Shown piece by piece: positions 8,234-17,101 of a DNA stretch of 54,322 nt. Each line of letters starts with the position of its first letter. Within the stretch, counting starts at the first letter, position 1. The notes beneath the pieces were generated by a model. The model had not been told where the DNA came from. It did no database searches and worked only from the letters and a program-made list of their open reading frames with translations. Made by a program: the position numbers and the translations under genes. Origin of the DNA: SVEL01 sp964573715 (GTDB taxonomy: Bacteria > Bacillota > Clostridia > Lachnospirales > Lachnospiraceae); contig CAZNKR010000007.1 of the NCBI GenBank assembly GCA_964573715.1, positions 1-54,322 of the forward strand, written 5' to 3'.

Positions 8234-9829
8234 TTACATAAACCTATATTTACTAGAAATAGCTTCAAATACTTTTATTCCATCCATTGCAGCTGATGTA
8301 ATTCCACCTGCATATCCAGCACCCTCGCCGCAAGGATAAACTCCTAAAATATTACTTTCAAAATCATCATTTCTTAATATTCGAACTGGTGAAGATGTTC
8401 TACTTTCAACTCCAGACATTACTGCGTCTTCCCTATCATAGCCAGGTATAGTCTTTCCAAAGCCTTTAACACATTCCTTTAATGCCTCACATACGTCTTT
8501 AGGTAAAACATTGTTTAGATTTGAGAATTCATATTCTCCCTTTATACATGGTTTAATATCTAAAAGCTTTGTAGATTTAGTATTATTACAAAAATCACCA
8601 AAAAGCTGAATTGGCACCTTGCCCTTTCCTTCAGTAAAAGCTTTTTTTTCAAGCTCTTCTTGGAATCTTACTCCGCTTAATGCATCATCGTCAAGATAAT
8701 CTTCCTTTGTAACAGAAACAATAATTGCACTGTTTGCATTTTCACTATCTCTTTTAGAATAGCTCATACCATTTACAACAGTTTGTTCTTTTCCGGATGA
8801 TGCATTAACCACATATCCTCCAGGGCACATACAGAAGGAAAATACATTTCTACCACCTGTGCTATGACCAGTCAACTTATAATCTGCTGTGGATAATTTA
8901 TCTGTATCCTTAGTAGAAAATCCATACATAGCCTTATCTATCATTTCTTGAGGATGTTCAATTCTAACTCCTACTGCAAAATTCTTTGGTTCCATTGTAA
9001 ATCCACGTTCTAAAAGCTTCCTAAAGGTGTCTCTAGCACTATGGCCTACAGCTAATACGCAAACATTTGTTTCAATAATCTCACAATCGTTAACCTTTAC
9101 CCCCACTAACTTATTATTCTCAATAACAAAATCAGTAACCTGGGAAGAAAATTTAACAGTTCCACCTAATCTAATAATTTCTTCTCTCATGTTTTTAACA
9201 ACGTTAATAAGGACATCTGTTCCAATATGAGGTTTATTTATATATGTTATTTCTTCTTTTGCTCCAAATTTATGAAAGGTTTCTAAAACAAAATGATTTC
9301 TCCCAAATTTATCCTTGACCATGGTGTTTAACTTTCCATCGGAAAATGTACCTGCTCCACCTTCTCCAAATTGTACATTTGAAGTTATATCAAGTACACC
9401 CTTATCCCAAAAATCACAAACGTCTTTATGACGTTCGTCTACGGATTTTCCTCTTTCTAGGATGATTGGCTTGTATCCATTTAAAGCAAGCAAATATGCA
9501 GCGAATAAACCAGCTGGACCCATTCCAATTATTACAGGAGGATTTTTAAGTTTTTCTTCTCCTGTACACTTAAATGAGTACTTATCTTTAACAGCTTTTG
9601 CTACATTACTTCCAAAAATATGTGGATTAAGTTTATTTTCATCCTTTACATAGGCATCAATAGTATACACATATTTTAATTCCGGCTTATCTCTTGCATC
9701 TATAGATTTTTTATATACTTGAATCTTTTCAAGCCTTTCTTTAGGAATCCTAAGTAGTTTTAGTACCTTTAATTCAAGCTCCTCATCTGTATGATTTATC
9801 TTTAGTTTTATTTGATTTAATCTTATCAT
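8234..9829 (-). CDS. FAD-dependent dehydrogenase, COG2509 family
   Basis: 531 residues. After an N-terminal domain of about 95 residues comes the FAD-binding dinucleotide motif VIIGMGPAGLFAAYLLA. Further family segments are NVQFGEGGAGTFSDGKLNT and GVYPCGEGAGYAGGITSAAM near the C-terminus. CMCPGGYVVNASS is also typical. COG2509 proteins are conserved and common in Clostridia, but their substrate is unknown. I start at the ATG at 9829 with AGGAAG upstream; it lies one base beyond the stop of the preceding flavoprotein gene, so the pair is co-translated. The role may be in redox or tRNA-related metabolism; this is only inference. Confidence 0.88.
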   Translation of the reverse strand: MIRLNQIKLKINHTDEELELKVLKLLRIPKERLEKIQVYKKSIDARDKPELKYVYTIDAYVKDENKLNPHIFGSNVAKAVKDKYSFKCTGEEKLKNPPVIIGMGPAGLFAAYLLALNGYKPIILERGKSVDERHKDVCDFWDKGVLDITSNVQFGEGGAGTFSDGKLNTMVKDKFGRNHFVLETFHKFGAKEEITYINKPHIGTDVLINVVKNMREEIIRLGGTVKFSSQVTDFVIENNKLVGVKVNDCEIIETNVCVLAVGHSARDTFRKLLERGFTMEPKNFAVGVRIEHPQEMIDKAMYGFSTKDTDKLSTADYKLTGHSTGGRNVFSFCMCPGGYVVNASSGKEQTVVNGMSYSKRDSENANSAIIVSVTKEDYLDDDALSGVRFQEELEKKAFTEGKGKVPIQLFGDFCNNTKSTKLLDIKPCIKGEYEFSNLNNVLPKDVCEALKECVKGFGKTIPGYDREDAVMSGVESRTSSPVRILRNDDFESNILGVYPCGEGAGYAGGITSAAMDGIKVFEAISSKYRFM

Positions 9830-9830
9830 T

Positions 9831-11087
9831 TTAAACGCTTCTTCCTGCAATTATTCCAGTTGCAAATGCAAAGTGTAAGTTGTATCCGCCACATATACCA
9901 TCAACATTCAACACTTCACCTGTAATATATAATCCATCCACTAGCTTTGATTCCATAGTGCCATTAACATCCAAAAGAGAAATGCCTCCACTTGATACCT
10001 GAGCATTATCAAATCCTTTACTTCCGTTTATGTCTATACTAAATGACTTAAGACAGTCTAACACTTTATAAATATCCTTATCAAAATCATTATCAATTGG
10101 CTTATCTATCCTTGATAAAGCTCTATCACATACTAATTTTGCAATTTTATCATTCACGAAATTTTTAATAATATCATCATAGGTTTCTTTTGTTTTTGAA
10201 ATATCAAAATTACTTATGTAGTTTTTAGCAAAGCATATAAGTTGGTTAATATCATACTCTGGTAGAAAATCAATAATAATATATGGACTCTTTTTTTGGG
10301 ATAATAAATAATTTGCATTTCTAGAAATCTGGAAAATCACAATTCCTGAAAGTCCATAATCCATAAACTGAATTTCTCCACTACTTTCATCTATTTTTTC
10401 GTCTTCACAAAACAGCTTTACATTTCCATTACATCGAACACCTTTTATATAAGATAATTCCTTCTTATGTTTAGCTTCGTCTGCTAATAATGGCACTAAA
10501 GCAGGTATAACGTCTATGGAGTTATGACCTAGCTTTGATAATAAATAATATCCACTTCCGTCTGAACCAAGATTTTTATATGCCTTGCCACCAGCAGAAA
10601 CAATAACCTTGTCCGAATATAATGTTTCTTTATTAATCTCCTTATTATTTGTAATATTGCATATAACATCAAATCCATTATCAATATTTTTTTTAATATC
10701 CTTAACATTACAGTTAAAAACAAATTCTACTCCTAGCTTTCTAGCAGTGTTATATAAAATATCAACCACCGTAGAGGCTTGCTTTGAATAAGGATAAATA
10801 TAACCATTAATATCACATAAAATAAGCCCCATATCATTAAAGTAGCTCTTGATATTCTCTGTATTTATGGTATCAATAACATTTTTAACAAAGTTTATAT
10901 CATCACTATGATAGCAGGAAGTATCTAACTGAGTATTTGTCATATTACATCTACCATTGCCTGTTGCAAGAATCTTCTTTCCTGGTATATCCTTCAGCTC
11001 TAAAACTGTTACATGATTGTCTTGTTTAGCAGCTTCAATTGCAGCACACAATCCTGATGCACCCGCTCCTATAATAATAACTTTCAT
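9831..11087 (-). CDS. HI0933/YhiN (BaiN-like) flavoprotein oxidoreductase
   Basis: 418 residues. The N-terminal Rossmann motif IIGAGASGLCAAIEAAK is followed by KKILATGNGRCNMTNTQ, the signature of the HI0933/YhiN family (COG2081). The C-terminal motif GEVLNVDGICGGYNLHFAFA also fits. Family members bind FAD; one clade (BaiN) reduces bile-acid intermediates, and others have been called aminoacetone oxidases, but function is uncertain for most and I would not infer bile-acid activity here. It is followed without a gap by the COG2509 flavoprotein, a pairing often seen in Clostridia. Confidence 0.9.
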   Translation of the reverse strand: MKVIIIGAGASGLCAAIEAAKQDNHVTVLELKDIPGKKILATGNGRCNMTNTQLDTSCYHSDDINFVKNVIDTINTENIKSYFNDMGLILCDINGYIYPYSKQASTVVDILYNTARKLGVEFVFNCNVKDIKKNIDNGFDVICNITNNKEINKETLYSDKVIVSAGGKAYKNLGSDGSGYYLLSKLGHNSIDVIPALVPLLADEAKHKKELSYIKGVRCNGNVKLFCEDEKIDESSGEIQFMDYGLSGIVIFQISRNANYLLSQKKSPYIIIDFLPEYDINQLICFAKNYISNFDISKTKETYDDIIKNFVNDKIAKLVCDRALSRIDKPIDNDFDKDIYKVLDCLKSFSIDINGSKGFDNAQVSSGGISLLDVNGTMESKLVDGLYITGEVLNVDGICGGYNLHFAFATGIIAGRSV

Positions 11088-11134
11088 AAATGTACCTCGT
11101 TTAATAAATCTTTCATTAGAATATCATAATTTTA

Positions 11135-11401
11135 TTAAGTTGTAAAACTTTCAAGCGTTCTATATAATTCACTAATATTTTTAATTTCAATTCCCTCTTC
11201 AAGTCTCTTAATACTATCACTATCTAACCCATCTTTAGATATTATAGTTTCAAGAAATATTACATTGGGATTACTGCTTTCCACTTCTGACTTAAGAATA
11301 ATATTGTCATTATCCATATGAATTCCAACCTGATATCCAATAAAATATGCAAAAGCAAAGCCCAATATAGGCAAAAATATGCAGATAATCTTCTTTTTCA
11401 T
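11135..11401 (-). CDS. Small single-pass membrane protein
   Basis: 88 residues, not recognised. One N-terminal membrane helix (IICIFLPILGFAFAYFIGYQ) is followed by an acidic outside domain of about 60 residues without cysteines. The start at 11401 is set by the AGGAG eight bases before the ATG; the longer open frame begins with no such site. It lies between the flippase and the flavoproteins and is probably part of the same transcript. Confidence 0.65.
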   Translation of the reverse strand: MKKKIICIFLPILGFAFAYFIGYQVGIHMDNDNIILKSEVESSNPNVIFLETIISKDGLDSDSIKRLEEGIEIKNISELYRTLESFTT

Positions 11402-11457
11402 AGCTTCTCCTATTACTTTTTTAAAGATTATCTGCATTTTTTTATAAATTATACATT

Positions 11458-13095
11458 TTATAACAAATGAATTTTTCTAAGTAGCTTTGCAATTGATGCT
11501 CCCTTTGGCAACATATAAATCTCTGATTCATCTACTACTTTTAATATTAAAATTAATACACCATATACAATCATAGCAATAAATATGGCTATAATAAGGG
11601 ATATAGGATTATTTCTAGTTAAAATATATAATCCCTTATAAGCTAACATTGAAACCACTGCCATTATAATGGATGCAAAAGCCGGTAAAATGAAAGTATT
11701 TAATATTTCTTGAGTATAACCTAGGTACCGTTTTATACATATTGCATTTAATATACAAACAAGAATAGCAAAAACAAAATCTGCAACAACAACTGCTAAA
11801 ATATCCATTTTAAATACAATTAACAATACTAAAACAAGTAATATGTGTACTCCAAGGGAAATACTTGAATTTATCACTGGTTTTGACATTTTATCAATAC
11901 CCTGTAAGATTGAATTGGTAATGGTTGATAATGAATATGCTACAACCGTAACAACAGCAAATCTCATAAGCATAACACACACATTAAGCATTTCTTTTCC
12001 AGGAAATAGTAATATACAAATAGGTTCAGCTAATGTAGATAACCCAACGCCACAAGGAATAGCAATCAACATTGACAGTCTTACTGAGGATTCAATTTTG
12101 TTTACAAGCTCACCTTTATTTCCTCTAGCTAAGGATCTTATTAAGCTAGGAATAATTGCACTAGACAGTGCTGAAGCTACTGCTATTGGTGCAGTAGTTA
12201 AAAGCTGATACTTTCCACTATATATACCATATAGACTACTATAATCAGCCTCTTTCATATGAAAAATATTGGACATAACATTACCAAATAGTCCACTATC
12301 AATTATTCCGCTAAGATTATAGATGGTTGTACTTAGTAATACTGGCACAATGGTAAAGACCAATGTTTTTGACAAGGTTTTATAATCATCTAATTGTCTA
12401 GTTTTATCTCTTTTCATCTGACGTCTAAGAACCGGTCTATAAATAAAGAATATTAATACCATAAATATTAAAGCAAATGAGGCACCAACCAATGTTCCTA
12501 AAGTTCCACCAGCTGCTGAATATGCAGCGCCTTGACCAACCTTATCTCCAACGCTAAACAAAAATGCAGCGGCAACAATACTAACAATAGCATTAGCAAT
12601 CTGTTCAAAAATCTGGGACAATGCTGTTGGTATCATGGTTCCCATACCTTGGAAAAATCCTCGTAAAACTCCTAATAAGCATACAACAAATATTGTAGGT
12701 GCTAATACTCTAATGGCCATTGCCATTGATGGGTATTTCCAAAGCTTAGCAAAGAAATCGGCTCCAAAATAAACTATTGATGAACAAATTCCTCCAATAA
12801 TAATTGCAAAAAGCATGGCCCCAGCAAAGGACCTTTTGGCATTTTTAAACTGACCTTTTGCAACCTTTGCAGAAACAATCTTAGAAACTGCTATAGGTAA
12901 ACTCATAGAAGAAATCAATAAAAAAATGGAATAAATATTGTATGCGTTAGAATAATATCCAATTCCTTCATTGCCTAAAATATTATTTAATGGAATTCTA
13001 TATACCAATCCTATAACTCTGACTAAAATACCTGCTAAAGCCAAAATACTGCCTTGTACTAAAAAGTTTGTCTTATTTTTACTCATATCACTCAC
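11458..13095 (-). CDS. SpoVB/MurJ-like lipid flippase (MOP superfamily)
   Basis: 545 residues with about 14 hydrophobic segments. The N-terminus (NFLVQGSILALAGILVRVIG, then YRIPLNNILGNEGIGYYSNA) is the hallmark of the SpoVB/putative polysaccharide exporter group, which moves lipid-linked precursors for peptidoglycan or polysaccharide. In spore formers SpoVB works in cortex synthesis; related proteins serve vegetative cell-wall synthesis, which is likelier here given the sporulation relics nearby. The frame opens at GTG 13095, whose first base is the last base of the upstream stop; ATG at 13086 is an equally good start because neither has a strong ribosome site. The specific lipid is not known. 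Confidence 0.85.
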   Translation of the reverse strand: MSDMSKNKTNFLVQGSILALAGILVRVIGLVYRIPLNNILGNEGIGYYSNAYNIYSIFLLISSMSLPIAVSKIVSAKVAKGQFKNAKRSFAGAMLFAIIIGGICSSIVYFGADFFAKLWKYPSMAMAIRVLAPTIFVVCLLGVLRGFFQGMGTMIPTALSQIFEQIANAIVSIVAAAFLFSVGDKVGQGAAYSAAGGTLGTLVGASFALIFMVLIFFIYRPVLRRQMKRDKTRQLDDYKTLSKTLVFTIVPVLLSTTIYNLSGIIDSGLFGNVMSNIFHMKEADYSSLYGIYSGKYQLLTTAPIAVASALSSAIIPSLIRSLARGNKGELVNKIESSVRLSMLIAIPCGVGLSTLAEPICILLFPGKEMLNVCVMLMRFAVVTVVAYSLSTITNSILQGIDKMSKPVINSSISLGVHILLVLVLLIVFKMDILAVVVADFVFAILVCILNAICIKRYLGYTQEILNTFILPAFASIIMAVVSMLAYKGLYILTRNNPISLIIAIFIAMIVYGVLILILKVVDESEIYMLPKGASIAKLLRKIHLL

Positions 13096-14015
13096 TATAA
13101 ACTAAATGCATAAGGCAATAATTCTGTAAGCCTTACTTCTTTAACTTCTCCTTCTTTATTGCTAAGTACAATAACTAAATCTTTTGAAAATTCAGACAAA
13201 AACTGTCTACATATGCCACAAGGATAGGTAAAATCATTAGAAGATGCTACTATGGCAATTTTGGTAAACTCTGTATATCCTTCACTAATAGCTTTCATAG
13301 TAGCACATCTTTCAGCACAAATCGTTGCCCCATATGAAGCATTTTCAATATTACATCCAGTAAAAATTTGTCCTCTTTTTGTGGCTATTGCAGCTCCAAC
13401 CTTAAAATTACTATAGGGACTGTAAGCAAAATTCATAGCTTCTTTAGCTTTAATAATAAGTTCACTGTTTTCTATATCCACTGTAGCTAACTTAATTTCA
13501 TTGTTAAAAACACTATCTCTATCAATATTTAATTTATTAAGAAGTTCCTTTTGTAAATCTTCCATAACCACTCTTTCATCATCTTCCATGTGATCATAGC
13601 CAAACAAATGAAACATACTATGTGCAACTAAAAAGGATAATTCTCTATATTGACTATGTCCATATAACTTTGCCTGTTCTTTAACATGTTCGATTGAAAT
13701 AATAATATCTCCAAGTAAAAGTTCACCACTTTCAGGATCAAAACAATCATTATATTCATCCCCCTCAAGAAACTCAAAATCACCTGGAATAGTATAGTCA
13801 ATCATAGGAAACGAAAGAACATCTGTTGATTTATCAATATTTCTTTGCTCTTTATTAATTTCTTGTATAGAATTATCATCAACAATTGTAATATCCACTG
13901 TACACTCAAATGGACAATCAACAAAATCAAGTGCTCCTAAAACCACTTTATTTATTACTTCCTCATATGGAAAATCAAAATCCATATCAGTCTCATTTAA
14001 TATGTTTATTTGCAT
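13095..14015 (-). CDS. Fusion of YbeY endoribonuclease and cytidine deaminase
   Basis: 306 residues in one uninterrupted frame. Residues 1 to about 165 are YbeY, the endoribonuclease for 16S rRNA 3'-end maturation, with its zinc motif HSMFHLFGYDH. Residues about 180-306 are a complete cytidine deaminase: AYSPYSNFKVGAAI, the catalytic CAER (zinc Cys plus Glu) and PCGICRQF. In most Firmicutes the gene order is ybeY, dgkA, cdd, era, so the fusion joins near neighbours with dgkA lost; era does not follow here. The start has a good AAGGAG. It begins two bases after the HD-protein stop. Both activities look intact, as all metal ligands are present. Confidence 0.92.
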   Translation of the reverse strand: MQINILNETDMDFDFPYEEVINKVVLGALDFVDCPFECTVDITIVDDNSIQEINKEQRNIDKSTDVLSFPMIDYTIPGDFEFLEGDEYNDCFDPESGELLLGDIIISIEHVKEQAKLYGHSQYRELSFLVAHSMFHLFGYDHMEDDERVVMEDLQKELLNKLNIDRDSVFNNEIKLATVDIENSELIIKAKEAMNFAYSPYSNFKVGAAIATKRGQIFTGCNIENASYGATICAERCATMKAISEGYTEFTKIAIVASSNDFTYPCGICRQFLSEFSKDLVIVLSNKEGEVKEVRLTELLPYAFSL

Positions 14016-14017
14016 TA

Positions 14018-15196
14018 CTACTCCTTTCCTTCTAAAAATGCCTCTTTTATCAAATAAATCTCCTTAACTGTCAAAGTGGATTCATTTAAATATCCTGTAG
14101 AAAGTCTATTCATAACAGCATTTGAAATTATATCCTTTGTTTGAATATTACTTCCTTGTTTTATTTTCATATATTCAACTGCAGCTATTGCTGTATCTGC
14201 AAGCATAACAATTGCACCTTCTTTATTATTAGGCTTATTAACCTTTACATTATGAGTAAGAATAATATTAATTACTTCATCTGGAAAAGAATTCTTTTTG
14301 GCAAATTTAATTCCCTCCTTAACGTACTCAGATGTATTAAAGATTTTCCCAACATCATGATACATAGCCCCAACATATGCTAAGGTATCATTTGCACCTA
14401 TTACAAGGGCTGCTTTTTTTGAAAGTCTGGCAACCTCCATACTATGTAAATACACGGTTGATGATTTTTTCTTAATAAGCTCTAATGGTTTATATTTATC
14501 TTTAACCATAAGATTAAGTTTACTAGTAGGCGTTTTCTTTAAAATAAATCTATTATACATATACTCTAAGGCTAAAAATATAATCAATGATAGTATAATA
14601 CCAATCTGTGATTTAAGCAAAAAAGAGTTTGATTCATATTCTGGATAGCTGTCTTTGCAATACAATCTAAATATTCCATGAAGCAATAAGCTAAAAATTA
14701 CTAATCCTCCACACATAGATAGTCTGTAGATTTTACTTTTCTTTTTGTCAACTATAAAGCAAGTAAATGTGCCTGTTAAAAGCATAATAATTGTAAAAAA
14801 GAATTCTGGCTCAGATGCCATAGAAAAAAATCCAAATCCACAAATGGCTGTATTGGTAACAACCGCAGTTTCAAAATCTGTAAACACTGAAACAAAAATA
14901 ATGATTAATGGAATAAGTCTATATTCGTATGGCATAGTCATCACTAGTGATGCAGATATTAATATCAAATGATATATAACCAGTGTCCTAAGAAAATCTT
15001 TTTTAGAGAATATCATATATAAATATGGAATAAGAATAGAAATCGTCATAAATGATACAACTGTTACTCTCTCATTTGGCCATAAAGTTTCATAAAAAAC
15101 TTTTGATGTTAAATAACAAATAAACGCTGATATAGCAATAACATATATTAAAAGCACTGCCTTAACGGCTGGTATGTTAAATATATCTTTTTTCAT
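14018..15196 (-). CDS. Short PgpH-like membrane HD phosphodiesterase
   Basis: 392 residues. About seven hydrophobic segments occupy residues 15-225, followed by a cytoplasmic HD domain (VYLHSMEVARLSKKAA, GAMYHDVGKIF, IILTHNVK, MLADTAIAAVE) holding the metal-binding His, His-Asp, His and Asp residues. The closest known family is PgpH (YqfF), a c-di-AMP phosphodiesterase encoded between phoH and ybeY, which is exactly its place here. Usual PgpH proteins have about 700 residues with a large extracellular 7TMR-HDED domain; that domain is absent here. The ligand sensor has therefore been lost or replaced while catalysis looks intact. c-di-AMP as substrate is inferred from position and HD sequence. 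Confidence 0.8.
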   Translation of the reverse strand: MKKDIFNIPAVKAVLLIYVIAISAFICYLTSKVFYETLWPNERVTVVSFMTISILIPYLYMIFSKKDFLRTLVIYHLILISASLVMTMPYEYRLIPLIIIFVSVFTDFETAVVTNTAICGFGFFSMASEPEFFFTIIMLLTGTFTCFIVDKKKSKIYRLSMCGGLVIFSLLLHGIFRLYCKDSYPEYESNSFLLKSQIGIILSLIIFLALEYMYNRFILKKTPTSKLNLMVKDKYKPLELIKKKSSTVYLHSMEVARLSKKAALVIGANDTLAYVGAMYHDVGKIFNTSEYVKEGIKFAKKNSFPDEVINIILTHNVKVNKPNNKEGAIVMLADTAIAAVEYMKIKQGSNIQTKDIISNAVMNRLSTGYLNESTLTVKEIYLIKEAFLEGKE

Positions 15197-15270
15197 GGTT
15201 TCTCCTAAATATTCTAAGTATTTTGTGCTTGCATATTCTTGGTTCTTTATATTTGTGAATCGTTAGTACC

Positions 15271-16293
15271 TTATACTTGCTTTTCTTTATTTGATTTGTA
15301 ACGATTGGTTCTTTCAAATCTGTTTTTATCCCCAGTATGTTTAGCTTCAAACTCATCATATGCCTTAACAATACGGGCAACTAAAGGATGTCTAACAACA
15401 TCAGCATTAGTTAATCTAACCACTGCAATGTCTTCTACATCACTTAATATTTTAACAGCAATATCTAAACCTGAAGTGACTCCTTTAGGTAAATCCTTTT
15501 GAGACAAATCTCCCGTAACCACAATCTTTGAACCAAAGCCTATTCGAGTTAAAAACATCTTCATCTGAGCAGGTGTGGTGTTTTGAGCCTCATCTAAAAT
15601 AATAAAGGCATTATCTAATGTTCTACCACGCATATATGCTAATGGAGCAACCTCTATAAGTCCCTTCTCCGTATTGTGGAGGAAACTATCAGCTCCCATA
15701 ATTTGATAAAGAGCATCATATAAAGGTCTTAGATATGGATCCACCTTGCTTTGCAAATCTCCTGGTAAAAAGCCTAAATTCTCCCCAGCTTCAATTGCTG
15801 GTCGAGTAAGGATTATTCTTGCAACCTCATTATTTTTAAATGCCTCTATGGCCATAGCCATGGCAAGATATGTCTTGCCTGTACCAGCTGGTCCAACTCC
15901 AAAGCACACAGTATTATGCTTAATGGAATCAACATATTTTTTTTGGTTTATAGTTTTAGGCTTAATAGGCTTTCCACTTACAGTTCTTGTGATAATCTCA
16001 TTATCAAGCTCTAGTACAACTCCGGCTTTATCTTCATATGTAAGTGAAATTGCATAATCAACATTTTGCTCAGTTATTGAATTTCCTCTAACTGAAAGCT
16101 CTAATAGGTTATTGATAACACTAAGGGCTCTTTTTACAGAAACCTCCTCACCAGTAACCTTTACAATGTCATTTCTATAAATAAGTGATACATGAAATGA
16201 CTTCTCAATCTTTTTTGCAAATTGATCAAAACTGCCAAAAACATTCTGTCCATGTACAGCTAGCATATTTTCAATTGTACCGATTTCGCTCAT
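15271..16293 (-). CDS. PhoH-like ATPase
   Basis: 340 residues when started at the ATG at 16293, which has AAGGAG eight bases upstream. The PhoH domain shows Walker A (FGVGPAGTGKTYLAMAMA), Walker B (AFIILDEAQNTTP) and the arginine-containing end region (VVRLTNADVVRHPLVARIV). PhoH-like proteins are RNA-linked ATPases, often next to ybeY, consistent with a role in rRNA or RNA metabolism. The open frame does not stop upstream: it continues without interruption into the yqfD remnant, so a longer fusion product of about 453 residues is possible. The strong internal ribosome site makes the normal-length product likelier. Confidence 0.92.
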   Translation of the reverse strand: MSEIGTIENMLAVHGQNVFGSFDQFAKKIEKSFHVSLIYRNDIVKVTGEEVSVKRALSVINNLLELSVRGNSITEQNVDYAISLTYEDKAGVVLELDNEIITRTVSGKPIKPKTINQKKYVDSIKHNTVCFGVGPAGTGKTYLAMAMAIEAFKNNEVARIILTRPAIEAGENLGFLPGDLQSKVDPYLRPLYDALYQIMGADSFLHNTEKGLIEVAPLAYMRGRTLDNAFIILDEAQNTTPAQMKMFLTRIGFGSKIVVTGDLSQKDLPKGVTSGLDIAVKILSDVEDIAVVRLTNADVVRHPLVARIVKAYDEFEAKHTGDKNRFERTNRYKSNKEKQV

Positions 16294-16787
16294 GTATTTC
16301 TCCTTTTGTTTTTCGTTATCTAATTCTTCTAAAACGACAATATTTCCCCTTGCAAATGCTTCGTTTTCATTAAATTCTATTTTAACATTATTTTCTACAA
16401 TCTGTATACTTTTTTCACTTAAATTATTTAAAAAGTACGAAAATCTTTCATTTAAAATATTTATACTTTCAATATTACTTTTATTAATTCCATGATATAT
16501 TCCGTTATCCTCTAAAAAATCAATTGTTTCTTCATCCGAATGAGAAAAATTCCCTTCCACACTAATCTGCCAAATATACAANNNNNNNNNNNNNNNNNNN
16601 NNNNNNNNNNNNNNNNNNNNNNNNNNNNNNNNNNNNNNNNNNNNNNNNNNNNNNNNNNNNNNNNNNNNNNNNNNNNNNNNNTTTCTTCATCCGAATGAGA
16701 AAAATTCCCTTCCACACTAATCTGCCAAATATACAAGGATAAAATATACATTAAGATAAATGATGTTGATATTCCTATAAACATCAT
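16294..16787 (-). pseudogene. yqfD remnant, open and in frame with phoH (spans a scaffold gap)
   Basis: After collapsing the duplicated 55 bases around the gap, the frame runs from ATG 16787 straight into phoH. It encodes one membrane helix (MFIGISTSFILMYILSLYIW) and then a POTRA/FtsQ-like segment (QISVEGNFSHSDEETIDF, NGIYHG) that I match to the middle of YqfD, a sporulation protein encoded between yqfC and phoH in spore formers. Usual YqfD has about 400 residues; here both its N-terminal third and its C-terminal half are missing. The start overlaps the yqfC remnant by the ATGA arrangement. It could be a decaying relic, or a retained membrane-anchor extension of PhoH. The YqfD match is from remembered family patterns. 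Confidence 0.7.
16527..16736. other. Artefactual scaffold gap flanked by a 55-base duplication
   Basis: A run of exactly 100 N (16582-16681) is bounded by identical 55-base copies (16527-16581 and 16682-16736) that abut the Ns. A k=55 overlap between neighbouring contigs is a typical short-read assembly result. The real sequence very probably has neither the gap nor the second copy; collapsing it keeps the reading frame. Confidence 0.9.
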
Positions 16788-16900
16788 TTTACGTTTTCTA
16801 TATATGCCTCATACTTTCCAGTCATATGTATATTCATTGCGCCAAGTAAAAGATCATTTGGGAGTTCAAATTTATCTGATATATTAGCGCCAATGCCCAT
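16784..16900 (-). pseudogene. yqfC remnant (38-codon N-terminal fragment)
   Basis: A 38-codon frame with AAGGG before its ATG encodes a protein containing KFELPNDLLLGAMNIHMTGK and then AYIENVK. This is the N-terminal half of the YabP/YqfC sporulation family, whose pattern is LELPkDv-L-lPrI-l-Gn---iENykGii. A normal member has about 90 residues; here TGA follows IENVK and the beta-rich second half is gone. Its stop overlaps the start of the yqfD remnant (ATGA). The position directly upstream of yqfD and phoH matches the order in spore formers, which strengthens the assignment. Confidence 0.7.
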
Positions 16901-16941
16901 AACTTTACCCTTATTATTTCTCTTAGATTATTCTATGACGC

Positions 16942-16994
16942 AAAAAAAATAATGTGAGTAATAATGTAGCCTTGCTACAAAATTAATCACATTA
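16942..16994 (-). terminator. Strong intrinsic terminator upstream of the yqfC'-yqfD'-phoH operon
   Basis: On the minus strand a long hairpin pairs TAATGTGA with TCACATTA and continues inward through TTAAT/ATTA and GTAG/CTAC around a CAAGG loop; eight T follow. It lies 42 bases before the yqfC remnant start, so it may end rpsU transcripts or act as a leader attenuator for the phoH operon. Confidence 0.75.
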
Positions 16995-17041
16995 GCTTTT
17001 GCTTAAAATTAATAATGAAATCTTTAAATACAAAATTTTTT

Positions 17042-17079
17042 GCAAAGAAATTCCTGCGGATAAATCATACCCACAGGAA
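17042..17079 (-). terminator. Intrinsic terminator after rpsU
   Basis: The arms TTCCTGTGG and CCGCAGGAA (17051-17079) form a nine-pair stem including a wobble, followed on the minus strand by TTTCTTT. It begins 22 bases after the rpsU stop. Confidence 0.75.
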
Positions 17080-17101
17080 CTTAATAATCATATCTTACTA
17101 A

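Noticed and set aside
9831..11087. BaiN-type bile-acid oxidoreductase function
   Set aside because: The whole HI0933/YhiN family shares these motifs, and no other bile-acid genes are present.
11458..13095. SpoVB-like flippase as evidence that the organism sporulates
   Set aside because: This family also serves vegetative cell-wall synthesis, and the dedicated sporulation genes in the window are broken.
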